Positions 19,001-27,041 of a stretch of 64,000 bases of DNA are shown in pieces. The notes under the pieces were generated by a model. That model did no database searches, had not been told where the DNA came from, and saw only the letters and a list, made by a program, of their open reading frames with translations. The DNA is from Xanthomonas theicola (GTDB lineage: Bacteria > Pseudomonadota > Gammaproteobacteria > Xanthomonadales > Xanthomonadaceae), in the NCBI RefSeq assembly GCF_014236795.1, contig NZ_CP049017.1, positions 40,001 through 104,000 on the forward strand, in the 5' to 3' direction. Position numbers and translations under genes: made by a program. The first letter of the stretch is position 1; the number at the start of each line of letters is the position of its first letter.

Positions 19001-21001
19001 GCTGTAGCGCCCGGCCACCGGCGCGCGGATGTCGAGATCGCAGCCATCATCGGACTGGTAGCATGCAGCGCTGGCCAGGCCAGTCCCGTCGGGCCGGTAG
19101 ACGTAGACATAGGCATGGCTGCCACTGCTCAGCGTCAGTGCGCTGATGCCCAGCCCCAGGCGCTGGCCGACCTCGCCGACGTCGAAGTTGAAATAGACCG
19201 ACTGCCCGCCGGACGGCGTGGTGAACTGCCCTTGATCGCCGTCGATCTGCGTGCCGTTGCCGCTGCCGTCCATCAAGATGATGCGCGCGTGCATCATGGC
19301 GCCGTGGTCGGGGTCGGCGAACACGACGTACTCACCGCTTTGCGGCAGATGCGGCAGATTGAGCAATTTGTAAGCGGAAAGGTAGCTGCTCGTCAGCAGG
19401 GTTCCGTCAGGTTTGTAGACCGCATAGGTGGCGTACGTGCCGGCGGGCTGGGTGGTCTGCGCCAGCACCTGCAGGGCCAGCGCGTCGCCGGCCTGCGCGG
19501 TGAAGGCCAGCCTGGCGTTCTGGCCGCGCCTGGGTAGGACCAGATCCAGGGGTTTCTCGCGTTGCAGGCCGGCATACACGTCATTGCTCAACGTGGCCTG
19601 GAGTTGGAAAACCTGGCCGCTGGTGCCGGGCGTGAACACCACGCTGTACGTACCGGCCTGCGGTGCGCGGATGTTCAACTGGCAGCCCGCGTAGGAAATG
19701 TGGCAGGTGGTGCTGGCCACCGAAGTACCGTCGCCGCTCAGCACCGCGACCGACATCCAGGTGCCGGTGGACAACGTGATGCCGCTGACGCCCAGTCCCA
19801 AGCGCTGATCGCGCAACGCAGAGAAGAGGAGACGTTTCTTCTGGTCGCCGATGGCGGTGATCACCGGCGACGAATCGCCATCGGCAACGATCGGCTTGCT
19901 GCGTTCGATCGAAAGATTCCAGGTCGCCGGTCCCTGCACTGGCTCGATCAGGAGCAGGTAGGTGCCGGCCCTGTCCGCCGGCGGCAGCAGCAGGCTCGGG
20001 CTGCTCGGCGTCACGGTGCCACTGGTGACCTTGCGATTGAACGGGTCGTACACGGTGTAGGCGAGACTGGCGACGCTGATCGCCGAGAACTGGGCATCGA
20101 AGTATTCGCCCAGCGCCGCGTCCACGAGCACCGCCACCTGTTTTCCGGTGGCCCGGACCGAAAAGCGGCTCGCCGGCGCATCCGCGGCCACGCGCGCGGT
20201 GGAGGTGACGTCGGCCGCATCGATGCCGCTCGGCAGCACGACCAGGTCCTGTGCGCTGGTGGCCATGCCGTAAGGGGTCGTCACCGACACCTTGCCGCTG
20301 GCCGCCGTCGGCGGCACCACAAAACTGAGCGCGGCATCTTGCGCGCTGCCAATCGGACTGGAGCGCGTCCCGATCGCCACGGTCGTCTGATGGCGGAGCG
20401 GGTAAAGCGATTTGCCGGTCACCGTGACGCTGGCGCCAGTCGTGGCCACCAGCGGGGAAACACGATCGATCCGCGGCGCCAGTGCGCTCTCGTCGACGAT
20501 GAAGGCGTCGGTACTGGAGACCGATTGCGCACCCACGGTCACCGAGACTGGGCCGGTGACTGCACCGGGAGGCACGACCGCGACCAGATCGCTACTGCTG
20601 GCACTGGCGACGCTGGCGACCACGCCGCCAAAGCGGACCACGTTGTCAGCGGGGTCCGTGTTGAACCCATGGCCCCGCAGTCGCACCTGGGTGCCGCTGG
20701 TGCCACGCCTGGGCGTGAAGGAGAACAAGGCCAGTTCGCCGGCCGCGATCCGCTCGACCTGCACGATGTTGCCGACGACGTCGTAGACGTAGCGCGCCGA
20801 CTCGCCCGCATCGTTGGTGACCGCGATCAAGCGTCCATCGGCGTCATGTACGTAATCGGTGGCTGGCGCAGGACCCACGAACGCTGCAGCGAGTACGCAG
20901 AGTATCCAGACGATGAAACGGGTCCGGAATCCGGTCGCCTTGCGCCGCCCCTTCGGCAAATCCCGGCCAACGCCAGTTCGCGCGCACTCGGTCACGTCCA
21001 T
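16076..21001 (-). CDS. Large secreted repeat protein linked to the Rhs gene
   Basis: 1641 residues; ATG at 21001 with an aggggtgag ribosome-binding site. After a basic N-terminal stretch comes a hydrophobic signal segment (FIVWILCVLAAAFVG), one YD-like pair (YVHDADGRLIAVTNDAGESA, then ARYVYDVVGNIVQVERI), two TIG/IPT-like Ig domains (SFTPRRGTSGTQVRLRG; ISPLV-type DRVSPLVATTGASVTVTG), then about six repeats of roughly 210 residues. Each repeat contains QRLGLGIS, GTYSVVVTP and RRGQNARLSF, reminiscent of PPC (pre-peptidase C-terminal) beta domains. It ends just upstream of the Rhs start. The YD seed plus the Rhs neighbour suggests it began as an Rhs-type secreted protein or is its partner. Function unknown; an exported adhesive or scaffold role is an inference. 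Confidence 0.85.
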   Translation of the reverse strand: MDVTECARTGVGRDLPKGRRKATGFRTRFIVWILCVLAAAFVGPAPATDYVHDADGRLIAVTNDAGESARYVYDVVGNIVQVERIAAGELALFSFTPRRGTSGTQVRLRGHGFNTDPADNVVRFGGVVASVASASSSDLVAVVPPGAVTGPVSVTVGAQSVSSTDAFIVDESALAPRIDRVSPLVATTGASVTVTGKSLYPLRHQTTVAIGTRSSPIGSAQDAALSFVVPPTAASGKVSVTTPYGMATSAQDLVVLPSGIDAADVTSTARVAADAPASRFSVRATGKQVAVLVDAALGEYFDAQFSAISVASLAYTVYDPFNRKVTSGTVTPSSPSLLLPPADRAGTYLLLIEPVQGPATWNLSIERSKPIVADGDSSPVITAIGDQKKRLLFSALRDQRLGLGVSGITLSTGTWMSVAVLSGDGTSVASTTCHISYAGCQLNIRAPQAGTYSVVFTPGTSGQVFQLQATLSNDVYAGLQREKPLDLVLPRRGQNARLAFTAQAGDALALQVLAQTTQPAGTYATYAVYKPDGTLLTSSYLSAYKLLNLPHLPQSGEYVVFADPDHGAMMHARIILMDGSGNGTQIDGDQGQFTTPSGGQSVYFNFDVGEVGQRLGLGISALTLSSGSHAYVYVYRPDGTGLASAACYQSDDGCDLDIRAPVAGRYSVIVEPASGSQTMQFKATLSNDLRADIAREASLQLAIARRGQNAQLYFDAQAGETLALQVAAQATVPAARSVRYQVHKPDGSVLVEGSSTGFQTFLLPTLAATGRHHVFVDPEQGETMEARVTLSDGRQTALAVDGEPVHFVAPISGHPAYLTFVATKLGQSLGLAIGDIELSAGTYLQASVYRPDGTLEASEICYQSYGSCDFDIRSTMVGTYGIVVTPQNASQLARFTATLSNDLRGVLQREVPAELAVPRRGQNARMTFTAQAGENLALQISGQSTVPSGRGVVYTLYRPDGRLLTSSSVDTHDDLRLMNLPASGEYLLFVDPGYGATMQARVLLTAGNAGAPVIDGAHGSFSTTVGGQATFTTFAVTEVDQRIGVGISDLVLSSGSYVLVQVYRPDGSSVVSATCYQSNQGCDLNLRAPQAGTYGIVVTPLDATQTMKYKVGVSNDLRMALPRETSFKLDVPRRGQNARLSFAAQAGQSLALQIAGQTTLPAGNSVGYAVYKPDGALLAIGSTTHYTTLNMPTLPASGEYMVFVDPGYGSTVTSQLVLTAGSGTVVDGDAGELSTAQPGQSAYLTFQATAGQLLGLGISALSVSSGTYVSVYAYRPDGSSADSTACMIYNDGCALNIRAATAGTYSVVVTPQSASQTMRFKATLSQDLIASLERDVPLDLAISRRGQNARLSFSGQAGEWLSLQIAGQATVPAARTLYYRIYRPDGALLTSTSTANYDAISLPSLPSSGRYTVLVDPGQGETGRVRLTLASGSSTLQVDGASAQVATDFGGQSAFLTFQAKANQRLGIGLDDLRTSAGSYFSAVAYGPDGYVASTSCHPRSGGCEMDIAATVAGTYRLYVTPQTADQTIAFKATLSTDRAATLRRNARLQLELPRQGQNGWLSFNGEAGKGVTLQISGQSTIPSGGSIYYMLYKPDGSALTGLSATAAHAWELPPLPVSGEYHVSVSPAYGAPASVGLTLQ

Positions 21002-21122
21002 TGCAGCTCACCCCTGAGCTTGCGGCCATCCGGCCGCCCTGTGGATTGCGAGCGCCGCCATGGCGCGTCCTGGGCCGATGATTTACAGTCGGATCGGGGT
21101 GTTGTCAAGGCGGACACAAGGG

Positions 21123-22148
21123 ATGCGATTTGCAACCGGGCGCTTCATTGCGAACGTCGCGTCGTCATGGTTTCTTCTTCTGATATTGATAGGTTGCACA
21201 CGCGATGATCGGAAATCCGCCTCTCGCGAGGCGCGATTGGTCCACGTCGGTCAGCGGATTTTCAACGACGCGCGGCTTGGCGCGGATGGACGCACCAGCT
21301 GCGCGACCTGCCATGTCCCCAGGCTTGCCTTTACCGATGGCCGCGCGGTTTCGGCTGGTGCGTTCGGCCGCCTCGGCACCCGCAACGCCCCCAGCCTGAT
21401 CGGCGTGGCCGATCGCGGCCCGCAATTCTGGGACGGCCGCGAGAGCACACTGGCGCGCGCGGTGATGCAGCCATTCGGCAACCCCAGGGAGATGGGGGAC
21501 GACAGCCTTGCACCTGCGTTGCTGCGCATCGCTGCGCAAGCCGACTACCGCGAGGCGTTCGGGGAACACGTTGAAGAGGGGGATGTCGCTGCCGCACTGA
21601 CTGCCTATCTGCAATCACTGGACGATGCATCGAGTCCGTTCGAGCGCGCGCATCGCGCGGGCGATTTTGCCGCACTCGGCGAGGAGGCCGCGCGTGGCCT
21701 ACGCCTGTTCCAGGGAAAAGCGCAATGCGCTGGCTGCCACGTACCGAATGGTGGGCACAACGCTTTCAGCGACGGACGGTACCATCACGCCAGCGTCGGC
21801 TTCGCGCGCATCGCCGGTCACATCCGCGCATTGCATCGACGGGTCGAGAAAGCGCACCAAGCCGGCGAGCCGATCGGCCCGCTGGTGCTGGCGGACGCGG
21901 ACGTCGCCGAACTCGGGCGCTTCGCGGTGACTGCCGATCCGCGGGATCTGGGGGCTTTCCGGACCCCCAGCCTGCGCAACGTCGCGCGCACGGCACCCTA
22001 CATGCATGATGGCAGCATCCAGACGCTGGAAGCAGCCATCGAGCACGAACTGTACTACCGTGGACTGGCCAGCGGCCAGCCGATCAAGCTGACCGTGGAA
22101 GAACAGCGCGAACTGGCCGCGTTTCTGCGGACACTCAGTACGCCATAG
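21123..22148 (+). CDS. MauG/cytochrome c peroxidase-like dihaem lipoprotein
   Basis: 341 residues from ATG 21123, chosen because it places a lipoprotein signal at the N-terminus (SSWFLLLILIGC). ATGs at 21060 and 21078 are alternatives. Two c-type haem sites are seen, SCATCHVPRLAF and QCAGCHVPNGG. Family motifs include FNDARLGADGRTSC, GTRNAPSLIG, FWDGRESTLARAVMQP, FRTPSLRNVARTAPYMHDG and TVEEQRELAAFL. Periplasmic di-haem enzymes of this family reduce peroxide or oxidise protein or small substrates; the substrate here cannot be told. It is divergent from the large repeat gene and convergent with the lipoprotein gene 15 bases downstream. Confidence 0.9.
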   Translation: MRFATGRFIANVASSWFLLLILIGCTRDDRKSASREARLVHVGQRIFNDARLGADGRTSCATCHVPRLAFTDGRAVSAGAFGRLGTRNAPSLIGVADRGPQFWDGRESTLARAVMQPFGNPREMGDDSLAPALLRIAAQADYREAFGEHVEEGDVAAALTAYLQSLDDASSPFERAHRAGDFAALGEEAARGLRLFQGKAQCAGCHVPNGGHNAFSDGRYHHASVGFARIAGHIRALHRRVEKAHQAGEPIGPLVLADADVAELGRFAVTADPRDLGAFRTPSLRNVARTAPYMHDGSIQTLEAAIEHELYYRGLASGQPIKLTVEEQRELAAFLRTLSTP

Positions 22149-22163
22149 CGCTACGCGCAAGAC

Positions 22164-22637
22164 TCAGGGCCTGGCCGGTTCCGCCACGTCCTCCGGAAAG
22201 ATCTCCAATTCCTGGCTACCGGCAAGCTGGCCATTCAAACTGACTTCGAACAGATAACGCCCAGGCGTCCATTCAGGCGAAGGCTCGAAGTACATGCTGG
22301 GCACTGGCGCGTTCGCGGCACTCAGTCGCACCTTGTCCGTCCTCACGGTTCTGCCGCCGGCCAGCGCGATCATCTTGACCGACAATTCCGCGCGCGCGGC
22401 GCTCCCCTTGGTCTTGAACGCAATTTCCAGCCTGTCCTTCGGGAAGGCAGGACGCAGCGGCGTGTCCGAAGCCTTGCCGACAGGCCGTACAACGATCTCG
22501 TTGATTTCCAGCTTTTCCGCCGCCGGCTCCGGCTTCGAGGCAACGTCCTGCCCGGCTGGTGGCTGGCTGCAGCCGATCAGCGCCGAAGCGCCGATGAGAA
22601 GAGCACCGACCAATACCAGACGTCCTTTGAATGCCAT
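22164..22637 (-). CDS. Hypothetical lipoprotein
   Basis: 157 residues with a clear lipoprotein signal (LVLVGALLIGASALIGC, lipobox LIGC) and an aaggag ribosome-binding site. The mature part carries a Pro/Glu-rich linker and then a beta-rich domain (KDRLEIAFKTKGSAARAELS; PSPEWTPGRYLFEVSLNGQL) that reads like an Ig-type fold. No enzymatic motif. Convergent with the cytochrome gene. Family not recognised. Confidence 0.8.
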   Translation of the reverse strand: MAFKGRLVLVGALLIGASALIGCSQPPAGQDVASKPEPAAEKLEINEIVVRPVGKASDTPLRPAFPKDRLEIAFKTKGSAARAELSVKMIALAGGRTVRTDKVRLSAANAPVPSMYFEPSPEWTPGRYLFEVSLNGQLAGSQELEIFPEDVAEPARP

Positions 22638-22762
22638 GACACGCTCCTTGCAATGATGATCCGCCGGGCAATCTTATCTGGAAATCTCAGTGTCTCCACA
22701 GACCCGATCAGCACGCAGATCGCACCTATGTCAGCCACGACGCGGCGTGCGCGCCGCGATCC

Positions 22763-24652
22763 TCACCCCAGCGGTTCGTCCGACAGATAGGTGTAGCCGG
22801 TCAGTCCCGCTTCCAGCGCCGCCGACAAGGCCCGCGCCTGCTCCACCGGCAGTTGCGCGACGGCCACCCGCTCGGCGTAGGCGGCGCGCAAGTCGTCCAG
22901 GCGGTAGCCGACATAGTCCAGCATCACGTCGGTGGTGTCGCCGCGACGCTGCTGCGCGATGCGGTAGCCATTCCCGTCCACCGCCACTTCCACCGCGTCG
23001 GTATCGCCGAACAGATTGTGGATGTCGCCGAGGATCTCCTGGTAGGCGCCGACCAGGAAGAAACCGATCCGGTACGGCTCGCCGGGACGCAGCGGATGCA
23101 GCGGCAGCGAGGAATCCAGGCTCTCGTTCTCGACGTAGGTCTTGACCATGCCGTCGGAGTCGCAGGTCATGTCGCAGATCACCCCGCGCCGCGCCGGCGC
23201 CTCGTCCAGCCGCTCGATCGGCAGGATCGGGAACACCTGGTCGATCGCCCACACGTCGGGAATCGACTCGAACACGCTGAAGTTGACGAAGTACTTGTCC
23301 ACCAGCCGCTCGTTGAGCTCGTCGAGCACCGGTCGGTGGCTCTTCTCCTCGCTGCTCAGGCGCTTCCGCACCGCGTGCGCGATCACCTGGAACAGGTCGT
23401 CGATGCGCGCGCGCTGCGGCAGGTCGATCTGGCCCAGCGCGTAGCTGGACAGGCCTTCGGCATGGAAATGCTGCGCTTCCTGGAACAGCTCCACCGCCGG
23501 GCGCACGTCCAGTTCGTCGTGGATCTCGCGCAGGTGGCGGATCGCCGCCGGCTCGTCGGCGCGCGCGTCGGACACGCGCCCTTCCGGCGCCTGCTCCACT
23601 TCCGAGACGTTGGCGATCAGCACCGCATGGTGCGCGGTCATCGCGCGGCCGCACTCGGTGACGATGCGCGGCGGCGCCAGGCCGTGCTCCTCGCAGGCGT
23701 TGGCCAGCGGCTGCACGATGTTGCTGGCGTAGGAATGCAGGCCGTAGTTGATCGAGCAGTAGCTGCGCGAACGGGTGCCTTCGTAGTCGATGCCCAGGCC
23801 GCCGCCGACATCCACGTGGCTGATCCTGGCGCCCAGCTTGGACAGCTCGACGAAATAGCGCGTGGCTTCGCGCATGCCGTTGGCGATGTCGCGCACGTTG
23901 GAGATCTGAGAGCCCATGTGGAAGTGCAGCAGGTTCAGCGACTGGGCGTATTCGGTATCGCGCAGCGTCTTCCACAGGTCCAGCACCTGCCGCGGCGACA
24001 GCCCGAACTTGGCCTTGTCGCCGCCGCTGTTCTGCCACTTGCCCGCGCCCAGCGAGGCCAGGCGCATGCGCACGCCCAGGCCCGGCTTCACGTCGAGCGC
24101 GCGCGCCTCTTCCAGCACCAGCTTCAATTCCGACGGCTTCTCGATGACGATGAAAGTCTGCAAGCCGAGCTTGCGCCCGATCAGCGCCAGGCGGATGTAC
24201 TCGCGGTCCTTGTAGCCGTTGCACACGATCAACCCGCCCGGCCGCGACAGCGCCAGCACCGCCATCAGTTCCGGCTTGCTGCCCGCTTCCAGGCCGAAGC
24301 CCTCGCCCTGGTGGCCGGCCAGGGTGCCGGCCACGCCGCGATGCTGGTTGACCTTGATCGGGTACACCGCGGTATAGCCGCCGGCATAGTCCCAGTCGGC
24401 CTGGGCCTGGGCGAAGGCGGCCTGCAGCTTGCCCAGGCGCTCGCCGAGAATGTCCGGGAAACGCACCAGCATCGGCAGCTTGGCGCCGGCCGCGCGCGCC
24501 GCGTCCACCACTTCCGGCAGCGCGATCGCCACGCCCTCGGCGCCCTGTGGGCGCACCACCACCCGGCCGGCCGGATCCACGTCGAAGTACCCATCGGCCC
24601 AGTGCGGGATCGAATAGGTCTTGCGGGCTTGGTCGAGGGACCAGTCGCTCAT
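22763..24652 (-). CDS. speA: Biosynthetic arginine decarboxylase
   Basis: 629 residues, the usual SpeA length. It converts arginine to agmatine, the first step of the arginine route to putrescine and spermidine. The PLP-binding lysine lies in TAVYPIKVNQHRG (about residue 100). Other family segments are GSKPELMAVLAL, FHMGSQISNVRDI (PLP phosphate and active site), DVGGGLGIDYEGTRS and CGRAMTAHHAV. The C-terminal half holds the catalytic Cys-type motif VICDMTCDSDG. It is divergent from speE; the shared 306-base region carries a perfect inverted repeat. Confidence 0.96.
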   Translation of the reverse strand: MSDWSLDQARKTYSIPHWADGYFDVDPAGRVVVRPQGAEGVAIALPEVVDAARAAGAKLPMLVRFPDILGERLGKLQAAFAQAQADWDYAGGYTAVYPIKVNQHRGVAGTLAGHQGEGFGLEAGSKPELMAVLALSRPGGLIVCNGYKDREYIRLALIGRKLGLQTFIVIEKPSELKLVLEEARALDVKPGLGVRMRLASLGAGKWQNSGGDKAKFGLSPRQVLDLWKTLRDTEYAQSLNLLHFHMGSQISNVRDIANGMREATRYFVELSKLGARISHVDVGGGLGIDYEGTRSRSYCSINYGLHSYASNIVQPLANACEEHGLAPPRIVTECGRAMTAHHAVLIANVSEVEQAPEGRVSDARADEPAAIRHLREIHDELDVRPAVELFQEAQHFHAEGLSSYALGQIDLPQRARIDDLFQVIAHAVRKRLSSEEKSHRPVLDELNERLVDKYFVNFSVFESIPDVWAIDQVFPILPIERLDEAPARRGVICDMTCDSDGMVKTYVENESLDSSLPLHPLRPGEPYRIGFFLVGAYQEILGDIHNLFGDTDAVEVAVDGNGYRIAQQRRGDTTDVMLDYVGYRLDDLRAAYAERVAVAQLPVEQARALSAALEAGLTGYTYLSDEPLG

Positions 24653-24681
24653 CGGGGCGGACTCGGCGGGAAAAAGGGCGT

Positions 24682-24721
24682 GGATTGTAACGCCTGCTAC
24701 GCGTGGGCTCCGTTACAATCC
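24682..24721. promoter_or_regulatory. Perfect 11-bp inverted repeat between speA and speE
   Basis: The arms ggattgtaacg (24682-24692) and cgttacaatcc (24711-24721) are separated by 18 bases and lie 30-70 bases upstream of the speA start. The AT-rich arms stand out in GC-rich surroundings. They could be a regulator binding site, or divergent promoter elements (tacaat resembles a -10 hexamer on each strand). Confidence 0.5.
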
Positions 24722-24958
24722 GCGCCGGCCTGACGCCCCTCGCCCCGGCGGGAGCGGAGCCGGGTGAGGGTTCGGGCGCCGTGCCGCGTTGAGTGCACGA
24801 GGCTGCGCCCTGCATGATCCGGCGAAGGGTGGGGCATGGCATCGCGCGATTCGGTTGCACGAAGCTGCGCCCTCCCCTCATCCGGCGCCTCGCGCCACTT
24901 TCTCCCCCGGCGGGAGAAGGAACGGCCTGCATTCTTTTCAGTTTCTTAGGACCCCTGC
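24722..24958. other. speA-speE intergenic region with dispersed-repeat-like sequence
   Basis: No gene seen. It contains cgccccggcgggagcggagc and a related block ctccccctcatccggcgcc...cccccggcgggagaagga, the kind of extragenic motif scattered through Xanthomonas genomes. A weak agga ribosome-binding site precedes speE. Confidence 0.45.
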
Positions 24959-25810
24959 ATGAGCGCCAACGACAACTGGTACATCGAACACTTCCAGCCC
25001 ACCGGCTCGGCGATCGGCTACCGCATCACCGGCAAGCTGGACGAGGTGCAGTCGCCGTTCCAGAAGATCGAGATCTACGACACCACCGACTGGGGCAAGC
25101 TGATGGTGATCGACGGCGCGGTGATGCTGACCACGCGCGACAACTTCTTCTACCACGAGATGATCAGCCACCCGGCGCTGTTCACCCACGCCGCGCCCAA
25201 GCGCGTGGTGATCATCGGCGGCGGCGACTGCGGCACCCTGCGCGAGGTGCTCAAGCACCCGGGCGTGGAGCGCGCCACCCAGTGCGACATCGACGAGCAG
25301 GTCACGCGCATGGCCGAGAAGCATTTCCCGGAACTGTGCGAGTCCAATGCCGATCCGCGCGCCGAGCTGCTGTTCGACGACGGCATCGCCTACATGGCCA
25401 ATTGCCCGGCCGGCAGCGTGGACATCGTCATCGTCGACTCCACCGACCCGGTCGGCCCGGCCGAAGGTCTGTTCAACGAGGCCTTCTACGACAGCTGCTG
25501 CAAGGCGCTGAAGGACGACGGCATCCTAGTCCAGCAGTCCGAATCGCCGCTGGCGCTGCTGGACCTGATCAAGGAAATGCGCACCGAGATGGGCAAGGCC
25601 GGCTTCGCCAGCTTCCACACCGTGCCGTTCCCGCAACCGTGCTACCCGACCGGCTGGTGGAGCGTGACCCTGGCGCGCAAGCACGGCGGATTCGACTTCC
25701 GCCAGGACGACGCGGCCGCCAAGCCGTTCGCCACGCGCTACTACAGCGCGCATCTGCACACCGGCACCCAGGTGCTGCCGCCGTTCGTGGCCGAAGCGCT
25801 GGCCGGATGA
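24959..25810 (+). CDS. speE: Spermidine synthase
   Basis: 283 residues. It transfers the aminopropyl group of decarboxylated S-adenosylmethionine to putrescine. Typical segments are YDTTDWGKLMVIDGAVMLT, FYHEMISHPALFTH, VVIIGGGDCGTLREVLKHP (nucleotide-binding glycine loop), CDIDEQV, VDSTDPVGPAEGLFNEAFY (catalytic Asp region) and TVPFPQPCYPTGWWS. Full length, with its C-terminus at AEALAG. Together with the divergent speA it makes a polyamine unit. Confidence 0.97.
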   Translation: MSANDNWYIEHFQPTGSAIGYRITGKLDEVQSPFQKIEIYDTTDWGKLMVIDGAVMLTTRDNFFYHEMISHPALFTHAAPKRVVIIGGGDCGTLREVLKHPGVERATQCDIDEQVTRMAEKHFPELCESNADPRAELLFDDGIAYMANCPAGSVDIVIVDSTDPVGPAEGLFNEAFYDSCCKALKDDGILVQQSESPLALLDLIKEMRTEMGKAGFASFHTVPFPQPCYPTGWWSVTLARKHGGFDFRQDDAAAKPFATRYYSAHLHTGTQVLPPFVAEALAG

Positions 25811-25952
25811 GCCCATGGCGGCGGCAGCGCCAGCGCTGCCCACCGAACAGAGCCGGCGCCGCGCGATAGCGCGACGGCGCCGGGCGCGACGCGGGCAGTG
25901 TCGCGAAGGCCCCTGTGCGCCTCGACGCGCGTTCCCGCGATGATGCGGCGCG

Positions 25953-26240
25953 CTAGCGCGGCGGTGGCGTTTCCTGCAGGGTGTCGAAACGGCCGTCGGG
26001 ACGGAAGCCGAAGCGATACGCGCTCATCGGCCGCGCGTACAGTGTGTTGATCCGGCTTTCCCAGCGCCGCGTTCGCCGTCGTCGCCGACCACGAAATAGA
26101 TCGCGCGATCGCTGTCGCCAGCGGCAGATCCTCGCGCTGGTCCGGGTGCAGCGCCGGCAGCCGTTCCACCGGCCAGGATCAACGCCGCCAGCAGCGGCAG
26201 CGTCCGGCACCGCGCGCATCGCCGCGGCGCCACGCCCGGG
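25953..26240 (-). pseudogene. Small hypothetical secreted protein, frameshifted
   Basis: On the minus strand one frame gives a signal-like start (LPLLAALILAGGTAAG) and AIYFVVGDDGERG. Near 26070 the sense-like reading moves to another frame (WESRINTLYARPMSAYRFGF, RPDGRFDTLQETPPPR, stop at 25953). Joined, these make a plausible exported protein of about 85-95 residues downstream of the PII gene. Family not recognised; the frameshift could also be a sequence error. Low confidence that it was a gene. Confidence 0.4.
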
Positions 26241-26647
<407 letters not shown>

Positions 26648-26759
26648 TCAAATGACCGCGCGCTCATCACCGGAGTTTTCCGACAGCGCGCCGCGCCCGG
26701 CACCGATGGCACCGAACCACAGGGTGCCGCAGTCTGGGGCCACCTGCCGGAGCATCGCC

Positions 26760-27029
26760 ATGATCGACCTCAACCACCTCGACGAACTCGCCCGCCGCCT
26801 CAGCGACCTGGTGCCGCCGGGCCTGCGCGAATCCCGCGACGAACTGCACAGCACCTTCAAGGGCGCGCTGCAGGCCGGGCTGGGCAAGCTCGACCTGGTC
26901 ACCCGCGAGGAGTTCGAAGTGCAGCGCGCGGTACTGTTGCGCACCCGCGAGAAGCTGGAAGCGCTGGAACGCCGCGTCGCCGCGCTGGAAGCGGCGCGCA
27001 GTGGCGACGTACCGTCCGCGCAAGCCTGA
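26760..27029 (+). CDS. ubiK: Ubiquinone biosynthesis accessory factor UbiK (BMFP family)
   Basis: 89 residues from ATG 26760 (MIDLNHLDELARRLSDLVPP). The family's C-terminal coiled coil is obvious (VQRAVLLRTREKLEALERRV, then AALEAARS), preceded by the conserved LVTREEFEVQR. Members help assemble the soluble ubiquinone-synthesis complex and bind membranes and fatty acids. It lies 12 bases upstream of comM on the same strand, so the two are probably one operon. Confidence 0.92.
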   Translation: MIDLNHLDELARRLSDLVPPGLRESRDELHSTFKGALQAGLGKLDLVTREEFEVQRAVLLRTREKLEALERRVAALEAARSGDVPSAQA

Positions 27030-27041
27030 CCGCCCGCCATC

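Noticed and set aside
11144..19537. Very long plus-strand open frames opposite the Rhs and repeat genes (over 1300 codons each)
   Set aside because: They mirror the codon structure of the minus-strand genes, have compositionally biased Arg/Ala/His-rich products with no domains, and no ribosome-binding sites.
22853..24733. Long plus-strand frame opposite speA
   Set aside because: A shadow of the speA coding frame with low-complexity product; speA itself has full catalytic motifs.
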